In this document: piece by piece, positions 1-10,907 of the stretch | How positions within the stretch are numbered: position 1 is the first letter of the stretch | Layout: each line of letters begins with the position of its first letter | Origin: Ascarosepion bandense | Taxonomy: Eukaryota > Mollusca > Cephalopoda > Sepiida > Sepiidae | Direction of reading: 5' to 3' | Assembly: GCA_037127315.1 (NCBI GenBank) | Contig: JBBBDQ010001122.1 | Location: 4,282,501 to 4,346,500, forward strand | DNA length: 64,000 bases | Position numbers and translations under genes: made by a program | Notes under the pieces: model-generated | Database searches by the model: none | Told to the model about the DNA's origin: nothing | The model's input: only the letters and a program-made list of their open reading frames with translations

Positions 1-120
1 TTGTTTTCAATGCTGTTATTATTAGTAGTAATAGTAATATTAGCTGTAGTACGTATATTTGATCGTAACAAATTCCATCAAATTTAGTTACTATCAGATG
101 TTTCTTTTTATTCCTTCCCT

Positions 121-890
121 TTATCTCTTTCTTCTTTCCTTTTTATCTTCTTTTTGTCTCTCTTCCTTTTTATCTTTTTTATCTCTCTTCCTTTTTATCT
201 TTTTTCTCTCTCTTCCTTTTTATCATCTTTTTCTCTCTCTTCCTTTTTATCTTTTTTCTCTCTCTTCCTTTTTATCTTCTTTTTGTCTCTCTTCCTTTTT
301 ATCTTCTTTTTTCTCTCTTCCTTTTTATCTTCTTTTTCTCTCTTCCTTTTTATCTTTTTTCTCTCTTCCTTTTTATCTTTTTTCTCTCTTCCTTTTTATC
401 ATCTTTTTATCTCTCTTCCTTTTTATCATCTTTTTCTCTCTCTCTTCCTTTTTATCATCTTTTTCTCTCTCTTCCTTTTTATCATCTTTTTCTCTCTCTT
501 CCTTTTTATCATCTTTTTCTCTCTCTTCCTTTTTATCATCTTTTTCTCTCTCTTCCTTTTTATCATCTTTTTCTCTCTCTTCCTTTTTATCATCTTTTTC
601 TCTCTTCCTTTTTATCTTCTTTTTCTCTCTTTTTCTCTTCTTTTTTCTCTCTTCCTTATCTTCTTTTTTCTTTCTTCCTTTTTATCTTCTTTCTTTTTTT
701 CCTTTTTATCTTCTTTCTTTTTTCCTTTTTATCTTCTTTCTTTTTTTCCTTTTTATCTTCTTTTTTCTTCCTTCCGTTTCATCTTTTTTCTTTCTTCCTT
801 CCCTTTTTTTCTCTGTCTCTCTCTTTCTTTCCTTTTCCTCTGTCTTCTTTCCCTTTATTTTTTTTTTGTCTTTCCCTTTTTTCTCATAAT
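121..890. repeat. 27-bp pyrimidine minisatellite
   Basis: The tandem array has the core cttcctttttatcatctttt followed by tctctct. The period is 27 bp between about 420 and 600, with shorter and more irregular units at both ends. Because 27 is a multiple of three and the strand lacks purines, several + frames stay open and would give a nine-residue Ser/Phe/Leu repeat. That is a composition artefact, not a protein. The 120 bases before it are ordinary AT-rich sequence. Confidence 0.9.
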
Positions 891-1074
891 TTTTATTTAT
901 GCTCCTCATCCTGTATAAGGCCCGAGTGTTACTCGAGGTAAAGGGTTACTGAGTCAGAGGCACCGTTTATATGGATATGTGGGAACACTAACGGTTGACC
1001 TTAGGCTAATATTGTAATGATCGAAAAAGCATCCTCTCGGGAGTCGGTTCCACAAAGCAAAGTTTTTTCCTTCA

Positions 1075-1785
1075 CTTTTTCTTTTTCCTCCTCCTGCTAT
1101 TTTTTCTGTTTCTTCTCTTTTTCTCTCTCTTGATTCGCTTCAGTTTTCTCTTCCTTTCTTTTTTTTCGTTTTCTTTCTTTCCTTCTATTTTTTTTTTCGG
1201 TCTTTTCTTATGTGATTTTTTTGTCAAGGTTTTTATTATTGTTTCTCGTTAGTTTTTTTTTATTTTGTAGATTTGTTCTCACATCTCGCTCTACCTAATT
1301 TTATTTCCTCTCTCTCTCTCTCTCTCACTCTCTCTCTCTCCTAATCACACGCGTTTCCTTAATCTTTTTCGTTTTTCTTTCTCTTTTTCTTTTTCTCCTT
1401 TCTAATGCTCTCTTTACTTATCCTTCGCCTTCTTCCGTTTTTTTTTCGTTCGTTCTCCTTGCTTTTCTGTTTTCTTAAAATTCTTTCGCTCTTTTCCTTC
1501 TCTTTTCTTTTTCATTATACTTTCATTCTTTTTACTTCCCTTTTACTTTCTGCCCAACCTTTCCTTTTCGTCTACTCTTTTCGTTCTTGTCCTCTTTCTT
1601 TTTATCTCTTTTTTCTTTTTTCTTTTGCCCGCTTTATCTGTTTCTTATATTTTCTCTTTTGCTTTCTTCACTCTTCCTCTTATTGCCTTTTTCTCTTTTA
1701 CCCTCTTTATCTCCCTTTTCTATCTCGTTGTCTTTTTTCCTATTCTCTTTCTCCTTCCTCACCTTTATTTTCCTGACATAGGACA
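1075..1785. repeat. T/C-rich low-complexity tract
   Basis: About 700 bases are almost purely T and C on the + strand, without a fixed period except a (CT)n run near 1310-1340. The open frames here are Phe/Leu/Ser-rich and reflect composition only. Confidence 0.8.
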
Positions 1786-2730
1786 ACCGTGGCGTTTCAG
1801 TCATTTTTCCATATTCTTTTCTTTTTTGAAATCAAACCATTTTCGTGCGTCTCGTTTGCTTGACACTCAGTGACCCAACACACACACATAGTGACCCTTC
1901 CTCAGCAACACACAGTCTCCCACCCCTTTTCTTCCATGCAGGTGAATCTCACTGATGCAGTAAAGGGGTGAAAGCCAAAATTCGTTGTGTTCTATATCAT
2001 ACTATCTACTTTCCAATACGGAAAAGGATTTGCTGTTAGCGAAGTGCTTATAAAATTTATCCAGTTAAAACTTTAATTAAGACTGAATTATTAGTTATTC
2101 CAGCTTAAATTTACGGCATATGGGCAACAGTGCCTGGTCGGTAACACTTGTTACCATAAGGAAAAAAATGGATTCCTTTATAACTCATTTTACTTAAAAG
2201 TATATTTATTACTTTAGAAAAGAAATAATCTTTCTTTCACTCAAAATCAAATGAGATATTATTGCAGGTATAAGGGTATTAATTGCTACGTTTTTACCTG
2301 AGAAAACTGATCGAAAAATAAAGTAAAACCGAGCAAAAAGAACACTTATTTTCGACCCTAAATAGAATTTATCAACTCTACTGGTTCGATGCGTCTATTT
2401 ACTAGCTACCCGGCTACCTTTTACTGATAGTCTTACAACCGACCTTAGCTCAGGGAAGAGAAGGTTTAAGAACAATGTGGCCACCCCGTACAAAATCTAA
2501 TCTGTCCTATTTCCTTCCGGGTGGGTGGCGTTTTATTTTTCCAAAATTAGTTACCCCCAGCCTAAAATCGCGCAACCTTAAAGAAGCCACGTTTTCTTTG
2601 CAGTTAAAATTCTCACAAAACTTGGTTTTTTTTTTTTTGCTTGTTTTTTTGTTTTGTTTTTTTCCCAAAAATCTTTATTGAATTGTTTGGTTTCTTATCT
2701 GGCATCGATGGTTTCCATTTTCTTTCTTTT
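1786..2730. other. Unassigned sequence, no gene seen
   Basis: This is mixed-composition sequence with a short CACACA run near 1880. I see no transposon protein, tRNA-like box or convincing splice-bounded open frame. Confidence 0.5.
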
Positions 2731-3282
2731 TACTTCCTTTTCATTCTATCTTTTTCTATGATATCTTTTTTCTTTCCTTTCTCTCTTTCTCGGCCTTCCT
2801 TCTTTCTTTCTCGGCCTTCCTTCTTTCTTCTCTCTTTCTTTCTTCTCTCTTTTTTCTCGCCCTCGCCCATCTTTTTTCTCGCTCTCACCCTTGTTTCCTC
2901 TCTTTGTCACCCTTCCTTCCTTCCACCCTCTCTTGCCTTTCCTTTCCCTTTCCCCTCTCTCTCTCTCTCTCTCTCTTTCTCACCCTTCTTTCCTCTCTCT
3001 CTCTCTTTCTCGCCCTTCTTTCCTCTCTCTCTCTCTTTCTCGCCCTTCTTTTCTCTCTCTCTGTTTTTCTCAACCTTCTTTCCTCTTTCTCTGTCTTTCT
3101 CAACCTTCTTTTCTCTCTCTCTCTGTCTCTCTCGCCCTTCTTCCTCTCTCTCTCTCTGTCTCTCTCGCCCTTCTTTCCTCTCTCTTCGCTCTTCTTCTCT
3201 CTCTCGCCTTCTTCTCCCTCTCTCTCGCTTTTCTTTCCTCTCTTTCTTTCGCCCTTCCTTCTCACTCACACACACACACACA
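2731..3282. repeat. Pyrimidine minisatellite, ~30-bp units
   Basis: Imperfect tandem units combine a CT run with ttctcgcccttctttcctct. They run from about 2960 to 3180, with looser T/C-rich sequence before and a short (CA)n at 3265-3282. The complementary strand gives Glu/Arg/Lys-rich open frames that are artefacts of purine composition. Confidence 0.85.
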
Positions 3283-3771
3283 ATTTCCACGTCCATCGTA
3301 TTAGTTTAATTAGAAACACAGGTATGATAAAAATGCTGTATATTTAACAGAGAAATCAACATTGGCGTATTTACACCTTGACCCTTTTTACAGAATGTTC
3401 CCAGAACCATTCAGCCTAGCATTCTATATTTGCCAATATGTATCCATACCGTTCGAGTGTTGTTGACTTTTGTCAGTATGAACACTGATCTATGCGAAGT
3501 CTTGGGGCGCAAAAGACTCGAAGCAAACCCCAGAAAATGCTTTTATTTGTGAAAATAAAAGCCTAACCCTTCAATGCTCATATAAATTCAAAATTCCTTT
3601 CCTTTCTTTTTCCTTCTTTCACATGACTTTTAATTTTTTGTCCTGTTCGCATGACCCCCCTTGCTGACCAATACAGCTGCATATTTCCTTGGAGACATGT
3701 TGCTGGTATTCAAAATTTCAAACGCCAATTTTCATGAATGATTTGCGTAACGTTACAATCCTACCAGTTGG
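3283..3771. other. Unassigned sequence, no gene seen
   Basis: Ordinary AT-rich sequence. No reading frame, RNA gene or repeat was recognised. Confidence 0.5.
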
Positions 3772-3840
3772 CAGGAGTAGAGTAATGGATATTGGCGCGG
3801 AAAGGGAACAAGACGTGCTGTGTTCAATTCCCGAGCATTA
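3772..3840 (+). mobile_element. tRNA-like SINE head, degenerate
   Basis: The segment has an A-box-like tagagtaatggatattgg and, about 35 bases on, a B-box-like tgttcaattcccg. This spacing and the words between them resemble the heads of the SINE-S copies elsewhere in the window. No SINE body follows, so it is a fragment or an independent tRNA-like relic. Confidence 0.35.
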
Positions 3841-4124
3841 AACCTCCTTTTTGGGTTGATTAATTTGGTAAACTTGTCTCTCTTGCTTTGAGGCGGCAAC
3901 TAATTTAGGTGAATTAAAATAGTAAATAAAAAAAAACAGCCTAATGAGAATTGAGTTCTGTTTTGTCCGAGACACACAACCACTACAATGGCTGCTAGTA
4001 AACGTGATGCCTTTGAGTCTCTCTGACATTCACGCATCTTTCCAATGTTTTAGCAGCCAGTTCATTTGTATTTTTTACAATTTATCTATGATTTTCTCTA
4101 TCACCCAATATAATTTTCTCTTCT

Positions 4125-4248
4125 CAGCTTTCTCTCTCTTTCTTTCTCTTCCTTTCTCTCTTTTTCTCTTTCTTTCTCTCTCGCTTTCTCTCTCTCTCTC
4201 TCTCGCTTTCTCTTTCTTTCTTTCTCTCTCACTTTCTCTCTCTTTCTT

Positions 4249-4287
<39 letters not shown>

Positions 4288-4512
4288 CTCTCGCTCTCTC
4301 TCTCTTTCTTTCTTTCTCTCTCGCTCTCTCTCTTTCTTTCTTTCTCTCTCGCTTTCTCTCTCTTTCTTTCTTTCCCTCTCGCTTTCTCTCACTCCCACTT
4401 TCTCTCACTCTCTCTTTCTTTCTCTTTCTTTCTCTCTCACTTTCTCTCTCTCTCGCTTTCTCTCTTTCTTTCTTTCTTTCTCTCTCTCTCTCTTTCTTTC
4501 TCTCTCTCTCTT

Positions 4513-4545
<33 letters not shown>

Positions 4546-4562
4546 TTCACTCTCTCTTTCTT
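4125..4562. repeat. (CTTT)n/(CT)n low-complexity tract
   Basis: Alternating ctttcttt and ctctctct blocks with occasional ctcgctttc. All open frames on both strands are Ser/Leu/Phe or Glu/Arg/Lys repeats without coding value. Confidence 0.9.
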
Positions 4563-4585
4563 AGGATTAATTCAAGTATAAAACT

Positions 4586-4823
4586 TGCCAGTTGATTGAT
4601 GTCATATTCAGCACACCGACTGAGTTTGAGTTTCGTAGACGAACCATTGTGTAATCAGTCTACTCGCCAGAAGATATCAGCAATTGTCTGTCGATTTTTC
4701 TCATTTTCGTATCTTTATATTAAGTTACAAAAATAATTAATGTATTTTTTTATTGGTGTTAGGTTGATTTCTTTTTGTTTTTGCGTGTGTATGTAACAAT
4801 GTATGTGTATGTGTATGCGCGCG

Positions 4824-4880
<57 letters not shown>
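4586..4880 (+). repeat. Dispersed repeat R1, copy a
   Basis: The landmarks are attcagcacac, gtttcgtagacgaacc, then ctcgccagaagatatcagca, then ggtgttaggttgatttc and ttttgcgtgtgtatgt, ending in a (CA)/(TA)n run at 4826-4880. The same ordered landmarks occur in reverse at 42563-42835, and the first half recurs at 24252-24410. The family and its mechanism are not recognised. Confidence 0.6.
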
Positions 4881-4884
<4 letters not shown>

Positions 4885-5366
4885 GTCTCTCATTTTATTT
4901 ATCTTGATTTTCCTTTCTTACTCACCCCACTCCATTCATCATAAGAGTCGACCTTCTATTCGAAGAATCATTATATAATCTAAAAGTTACTTGTACGAGT
5001 AGTGTATTCGTTATCGGCGCAGGAAATTGAATCGTCTTGCCGAGTTGAAATCCTGACTGAGTCACTTGTGTTCATTTAACACGAATTTTGATGACAAGAC
5101 ACGTACAGGATACTATGTTGATGGCAGATTCACAAAGAAAAGTGAAATAACTCTTAGATAAAGTAATAAAGGGAAGAAAGGACTAACTATTAGCTGTAAG
5201 ACAGTATGCACGGTCGTCAGCAACAGAGAAAATTCTAAAGTGTTGAGATAAGTAACGGGGACGTCAAAATTGAGTCGAGTTTAACTGTATTGGTAGCGAA
5301 GAGAGGAGAATTGTGACAGAAAAATTCGAACACACAAAGACATACTACCGGCCATAATTATTAGGC
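4881..5366. other. Unassigned sequence, no gene seen
   Basis: AT-rich mixed sequence between repeat R1 and the inverted-repeat element that begins at 5367. No coding or RNA signal was recognised. Confidence 0.5.
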
Positions 5367-5819
5367 CACCCCAGTTTTTCTTTTTTTCTTTTTTTTTCTT
5401 TTTTTTTCTTCTTTTCTTTTTTCTTTTTTCTTTTTTCTTTTTTTTCTTTTCTTTCTTTTTTCTTTTTTCTTTTTTTTTTTCAAGAAATGATGTATTTCAT
5501 ACTATTTTTAGTATTATTGCCAAATGAAAATAGAATGGTTCTTTTGTTATTATTACTTTGCAAAATCAAATATTATTACTTTGCAAAATTTTATAAGGCA
5601 AAGGAGCAAAAATGAACTCGTCTGAATCACCCTAAATTTTCTTCATTCTTTCATTGATGAAACTGCAATACAGGTAATTATTAAATATTTATAAATTCAT
5701 TTGATGCACATGTTATTGTGCAGTATTAACAATTCTATTTTCATTTACAATTATTCACTTGGCAATAAATATAAAAAAAATAGTATGAAATACATCAATT
5801 TTTTTTAAACACTGGGGTG
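5367..5819. mobile_element. MITE-like inverted-repeat element
   Basis: The ends are inverted: caccccag at 5367 matches ctggggtg ending at 5819. Inside, the left arm carries gatgtatttcatactatttt and tattgccaa followed by gaaaatagaat near 5490-5540, and the right arm has these in reverse complement at 5740-5800. The left arm is expanded by a (TTTTC)n tract. There is no transposase, so this is a non-autonomous DNA element of about 450 bp, probably of the Tc1/mariner type by its style. Confidence 0.7.
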
Positions 5820-6087
5820 AAAGGAATCGGAAATTCGATCCTAAACAAGAAAAAGGTATTTGTCTATATATCTGAGATGAAGTAGTATTTACAGTATTAA
5901 GGACACATGAGCCTATGGATACAGACGTTGGTTAGTTCCTGTGATTTGACCCAAAGAGTTGTGAGTTCAATACCAGGCTACAGCAGTGGTGAACAAGTAA
6001 CTTAGAGGGAGATAACTGATGACTACGAAAAGAAGCACTACTACGCAAGGAATGGAGTTCATATACCCCAGTAATTGTAATAAAGGG

Positions 6088-6535
6088 TTCGGTTTAAAAT
6101 TCCTAGCATCTGAAGAAGGCTGGAGCGTACAACGAAAGCGGGACAGGTTACTGGGGCAAAGAGAGATGCGTGAGAGTAGAGCGAAAAGAGAGAAGAACAA
6201 GATACAGTGGGTGTCGGAGAAAGGATAATAGAAAGATGGGAGTCAAGGGGTAAGAGATGGCAATTGACGTTGCATTTTAAACTCTTGGAAATTGTAGCTA
6301 TCAGGAAAACAAGTATAAGGAAGTTCTACAGGTGGGAATTCCGAGAATAAATACTGATGGAGTAGAAGTGGCGGCTGCATTTGGTTGTTTTGACTGTAAA
6401 AGGGGCGGGACTTTGTTGCCAGTTTGGTTGCTCCAGTAAATTTTTGTAGAGGGGCCACCAGTGATCTAAGCTTGTCGGTTCGAAATTCCTAGCACCCAAA
6501 GTGGGCCGGAGTGTACAACGGTCGAAACGTCGTAC
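6088..6535 (-). mobile_element. LINE-B 3' fragment between two short repeats
   Basis: Read on the minus strand, 6240-6470 encodes a corrupted LINE-B C-terminus (for example CFPDSYNFQEFK) and 6155-6240 matches the LINE-B 3' untranslated region seen at 28359-28560. The fragment is bracketed by two diverged direct copies of a ~55-bp sequence containing aaattcctagca and gtacaacg, at 6088-6150 and 6477-6535. Reading frames are broken and no function remains. Confidence 0.65.
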
Positions 6536-6811
6536 AAATGGCAATAGAAAACGAGGACAATAGTCCGAAAAATGTAAATACAGGAAAAAATGTGTAAATC
6601 TATACTCCTGTTCAAAAGACAACGGAGGAGCATGAACCGGGCAATAAACATCTGAAAAAAGACTGACACTATGTGCATGTCCGCACACACAAAAACGGGA
6701 AAAAAGTATCAACAAAATGAATAAGAAAAATTGTCAAAACGCATGAGGATTACAAATTACATTGATTGTATAATTAATCGTCATTAGAAATAAGATGTTA
6801 CAAAAACCTCC

Positions 6812-7610
6812 AACGGAACTGAAGGAAATTACCACCACCTTTAAATTTGTTCTTTTTCATTTTTTTCCCCCAGTGCAGTTTTATCGATTACACTCTATAC
6901 ATTCCGATTGACAAAAAAAAAAAAAAAAAATGGAAAAATGTAAACAATTTTAGGAGGGGGCTCAATTTTTCATACAACGTTATAGTAAATCGATCCTCCA
7001 TTTTGGAGCCACTTGCCAGTACGACATTACCACCACCTGTAAATTTGTTGATTATGAATTTTTTTTTTAAATGCAAACTTGTCGAGTAAACCCTAAACTT
7101 TACGATTGACAAAAAAAAAAAAAAAAACAAATTTGCAAAAATTACAACGTTTAAACAATTTTAGGCGGGGGGGGGGGGTTCATACAACCTTATAGTAAAT
7201 CGATCCTGTGCAAATAACTTTTTTGTTTGCGCATATTCAACAACTGAATCTTTTGCGAAAGTTTTGAATAAAAGCCATTTTTGGAGTTTCTGAGGAAGAT
7301 GCCATCGTAAAAAGTGAAGAAAATTTGAAAAAGACAAAAACAAGAACAACAACTCGCCCCCCTCCCCCCCCAAAAAAAACAAAACAAAGCTTCCCCTAAC
7401 GCGAGTGGTTCCAAAATGGAGAATTGATTTGCTATAACGTTGTATGAGAAACTGAGCCCCCACCCACTAAAATTGTTTAAATATTGAAGTTTTTAAAATT
7501 TTTTTTTGATAATCGGAAACTTTATGTAATAACCGATAAGACTACGCTGAAAAAAAAAAAATGAAAACCAACAAATTTAAAGGTGGTGGTAGTCTACTTC
7601 AGGTCCGCCA
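6812..7610. mobile_element. Foldback element with ~200-bp inverted arms
   Basis: The termini taccaccacctttaaatttg at about 6830 and its reverse complement ending at about 7591 define the ends, and weaker matching continues outward to 6812 and 7610. The left arm is present twice in tandem (6830-7020 and 7025-7208). Each carries a poly(A) run, a G run and the word cgttatagtaaatcgatcct. One inverted copy lies at 7390-7591. No transposase is visible. Confidence 0.7.
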
Positions 7611-7973
7611 AACCTCCTACGTAGACTATACAACAAAATTATTTGACAGATGCACGAAGCATGAAATCATATTCCATTTATTTATTTGTGGATGACAAAA
7701 AATTCTGAATTAAAATCACTGAAAACATTTTAAGCATGCAAAAGTATTTTCATGACCAATTTTAATGTTCAATTTTCTTGCAGTTAAACTCTTCTGATGT
7801 CGCCAATCAATCATTTTCTATTTTATTATTCGGAAATTGTCCTTCATTTTACACCTACCTAATTATTTTGAATTCTGTACATCCAGTAAAATATTAGACT
7901 TGAGCCAAACTAATTGACAGAACTTTTGACTTGATGACAAAACTAACTATTAACATGTGAAACTGTTTTGCCT
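7611..7973. other. Unassigned AT-rich sequence
   Basis: No gene, RNA or repeat family was recognised in this stretch. Confidence 0.5.
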
Positions 7974-8386
7974 TCAGTTAAGTACCGTACATAATACACA
8001 CTTGGGCGATCATGTCTCGAAAGAGATATGACTGACTGGACGGAATATTTCCCCGTAATTGTTTACCATTACTTTCTGCTGTAGACTGGTTACCAACCAA
8101 GGCTATAGAACTCAATCTGTCCAGCTATTCAATCCTTTTAACAAGATAAGTCATTTGAGTGCCATACTTGATACACGCTTGGGTAATTATATCTCTTGCG
8201 ATCCATAACTGACTAGGCAGAAGATTTCCTCGCAGTAGGTTGCCATTTCTCTTTGTGATAGACCGGTTGCCAACCGAAGGCTATACAACGCAATCTGCCT
8301 TGCTATTCAATCCTTTCATCAAGGTCAGTCAGTTAAGTGCCATACCTGATATACGCTTGGACGATCATGCCACGAAAGATTTTTTT
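7974..8386 (-). mobile_element. Tandem SINE-S 3' halves (2.4 units)
   Basis: Three head-to-tail copies of the SINE-S 3' region start near 7974, 8150 and 8327, about 177 bp apart. Each begins on the + strand with a version of gtcagttaagtgccatac and runs to ggctatagaacccaatctgt. The third stops after about 60 bp at a T run. The tRNA-like heads are missing from all three units. Confidence 0.8.
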
Positions 8387-8642
8387 TTTATTTTACATTT
8401 CCCTTATGCTGAGTAATATTTTATATTAAATGCCAACGTTCAGAATGTTTTATGATAGGTGTGAAGGCTTTTATTGTTTTGCTTTCTTTTTCTACTTTAA
8501 AGCTTGGCGCAACATATTCTTATCCGCATTTCATTGTCTTCTTGGTTTATCTAGTTCAGTACCTTATTGTGTTGTATGAAAGACAACCAAATAAATGTCA
8601 TGAAAATATCTTTATTTTCTCGAATTTCTTTTTTGTTCGTAG

Positions 8643-8722
8643 GAAATATTTGTTTTGGATCACGGTGTTGTTAGGAGTTTTTACCGATCCCTCTGTATAT
8701 GCTCAGGAAACCTTCCCTTCAG
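8643..8722 (+). CDS. Candidate internal exon, signal-peptide-like
   Basis: A pyrimidine-rich run ends in ttttgttcgtag at 8642, and the segment ends at cttcag followed by gtgagtga, a near-ideal 5' splice site. The open frame between them reads KYLFWITVLLGVFTDP, then SVYAQETFPS: a hydrophobic core followed by small residues, as in a secretory signal peptide. The frame also stays open upstream to an ATG at 8452 (92 codons in total). Length is 80 bp, beginning in the third position of a codon and ending after the first position of one. No homologue was recognised. The LINE-A copy starts 78 bp downstream, in what would be the intron. It could equally be chance. Confidence 0.3.
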
Positions 8723-8799
8723 GTGAGTGAACAAATCAGTCTTATTTTATTCGTTATTCATCAGATTATACATCATGTCTTGCTTTGTTGATTTAATAG

Positions 8800-9600
8800 C
8801 TTGATACGCAAGATGATACAGTACTAATAACAGACACAGAAAGGAAACTACAAGACCTCCTACAGAAGGTAGCTGAAGAAAGTAACAAGAAAGGACTGGA
8901 AATAAACTGCAAGAAAACCGAATGCATGGTCATCAGTAAAAAGGGCAGCCCAATATGCCAAATACAGGTCGGGGATACTAAAATCAAGCAGGTACAAAAA
9001 TTAAAATACCTGGGAAGTGTTATAACAGAAGACGGAAAGTGCGACACAGAGATCCGAAGACGAATTGGCATGGCGAAGGAAGCATTCCAGAAGTTGAGTA
9101 AGGTATTAAGAAACAGGACAATTTCGCTAGAAACAAGGAAGAGAGTACTGGATTGTTACGTGCTGTCCGTCCTTCAATATAGCAGTGAATGCTGGACAAT
9201 ATCATCAAAGATGAAGGAAAAACTTGAAGCAACTGAAATGTGGTTCTACAGAAGAATGCTGCGAATATCATGAATCGAGCATATGAGCAATGATGAGGTC
9301 TTGAAAATGATGGAAACAAAAAGGAAATTAATACTGAAGAGACAACTGAAGTTTCTGGTACATGCAATGAGGAAGGAGGGCTTGGAGAATCTGATACTAA
9401 CAGGACAGATAGAGGGAAAAAGAGACAGGGGAAAGCAACGGATAACATATTTGAAGGACCTAATCAGGTGGATGAGGGAACAAGTACTGCATGATGTAAC
9501 AGGAGAAGGCGTGCTCAGATCCACCAGGGATAGGAAAACGTGGAAAGCCATGATCGCTCACGTCCTGAAGGGACAGGGCACATAGAAGAAGTAGAAGAAT
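8800..9600 (+). mobile_element. LINE-A copy, 5'-truncated RT pseudogene
   Basis: The frame begins at a corrupted catalytic motif (TQDDTVLIT for the expected YADD type) and continues with LEINCKKTECMVISKKG, KLKYLGSVI and RKRVLDCYVLSVLQY, then FYRRMLRIS. One stop at 9271-9273 replaces the Trp kept in other copies. The frame then resumes as RQLKFLVHAMRKEGLENLI up to 9585. Three codons (SIR) are lost relative to the other copies. This is the thumb and C-terminal part of a non-LTR reverse transcriptase; the clade is uncertain (RTE-like or jockey-like). The 3' end is the GAA-rich tail agaagaagtagaagaat. Dead copy. Confidence 0.9.
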
Positions 9601-9687
9601 ATATTCGTAGGTTTTTGTAACTCTAAACAATATACTACATTTTCTTGGTATTTATTCATATTAAAATTGTCAATTTACACATTCAAG

Positions 9688-9689
<2 letters not shown>

Positions 9690-9754
<65 letters not shown>
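9690..9754. repeat. (CA)n(TA)n microsatellite
   Basis: A compound dinucleotide run about 65 bp long. Confidence 0.95.
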
Positions 9755-9757
<3 letters not shown>

Positions 9758-9943
9758 GCTTGAAGAAAACCTTTGATTAAAACAAGCGCAACATTTAGTA
9801 AAAAACGGAGGAATAAATAGAATATTAATACATGTTCACGAGGAGGCGTTAAAAAATTTCTCTGCAGGATGAAATTCCCCAAAAAGATCAACCATCAAAA
9901 AATTTATTCGAAAGTATAGGCTGGGTATGGATGGAATAAAATT

Positions 9944-10257
9944 CAGTCAATCAGTTAAGTGCCATACGTGATACACGCTTTGGGCGACCACGTCTCGAAA
10001 AAGACATGACTGACTGGGCAGAAGATTATCCCGCAGTAGGTTGCCATTGCTTTCCGCGGTAGACTGGTTGCCGACCAAGGCTATAGAACCCAATCTGTCC
10101 TGTTATTTAACCCATAACTGGAAGGAATAGACGGATTAATACCTTTCCCAAGGGTATTTTCGCGTAAGTGAATACAATGGATTCAACTGGAATTCGAACT
10201 ACGGCTCCCCGAGTTCTCGTTCCGAGCCGATATCCAATGCACCACAACGCACATCCT
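9944..10257 (-). mobile_element. Full-length SINE-S copy
   Basis: Sense is the minus strand. It starts with a tRNA-like head whose A box reads tggtgcattggatatcgg and whose B box reads gagttcgaattcc-like, then a ~220-bp body ending in gtatggcacttaactgattg. The octamer ataaaatt flanks both ends (9936-9943 and 10258-10265) and looks like a target-site duplication. SINEs of this build are transcribed by RNA polymerase III from the internal boxes and moved by a partner LINE. Confidence 0.9.
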
Positions 10258-10450
10258 ATAAAATTACCTATCCCAAAACAAAAAAAAACAAAAAAAAACA
10301 GTTTTTCAAAAAGTGCTCAATACAAAGTAGAGCGAATAGTATTTATTTTAAATTTATAACATAAGTATGCTATAATATCACTACAAAAGAAGCCATTTTG
10401 TTTCTACACTTCTTGTCTTATCAAGTGATCCTATAAAAATAGAGTAGACA

Positions 10451-10751
10451 GTCAGTTAAGTGCCATACGTGATACACGCTTGGCCGATCATGCCTCTTTT
10501 CAGATATGACTGACTGGGCAGAAGTTATCCTGCAGTAGATTGCCATTGCTTTCTACGGTAGACTGGTTGTCAGCCAAGGCTATAGAACCCAATCTGTCTT
10601 GTTATTTAACCCATAACTGAAAGAATACATGGATTAATGCCTTTCCCAAGGGTATTTGCCCGTAAGTGAATGCAGCGAATTCAACTGGAATTCGAACTCT
10701 GCTTCCCGATTTCTCGTTGCGAGCCGATATCCACTGCACCACGAACATCCC
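10451..10751 (-). mobile_element. Full-length SINE-S copy
   Basis: Same structure and orientation as the copy 200 bp upstream. The nonamer gagtagaca precedes it at 10442-10450 and follows it at 10752-10760, a target-site duplication. The two neighbouring copies have different flanks, so they inserted independently. Confidence 0.92.
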
Positions 10752-10870
10752 GAGTAGACAGTGCTCAACTATAAAAGGAGCTAATATCCAAGTATAGGGT
10801 AGATGTCTTTATAAGATTCAAGAAGTGTCGAAATAAATAGCTACTTTTGTGGTGATATAAGATACTTATG

Positions 10871-10871
<1 letters not shown>

Positions 10872-10905
<34 letters not shown>
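10872..10905. repeat. (TA)n microsatellite
   Basis: Uninterrupted TA run just upstream of the 96-bp array. Confidence 0.95.

Positions 10906-10907
<2 letters not shown>

Noticed and set aside
59..889. 276-codon open frame and overlapping 254-codon frame
   Set aside because: Both lie in the 27-bp pyrimidine minisatellite and encode only Ser/Phe/Leu repeats. Openness follows from period and composition.
5925..5990. tRNA-like words gttggttagttcctgtg and gtgagttcaataccagg
   Set aside because: Spacing is plausible, but no acceptor or anticodon pairing and no SINE body follow. Too weak to list.
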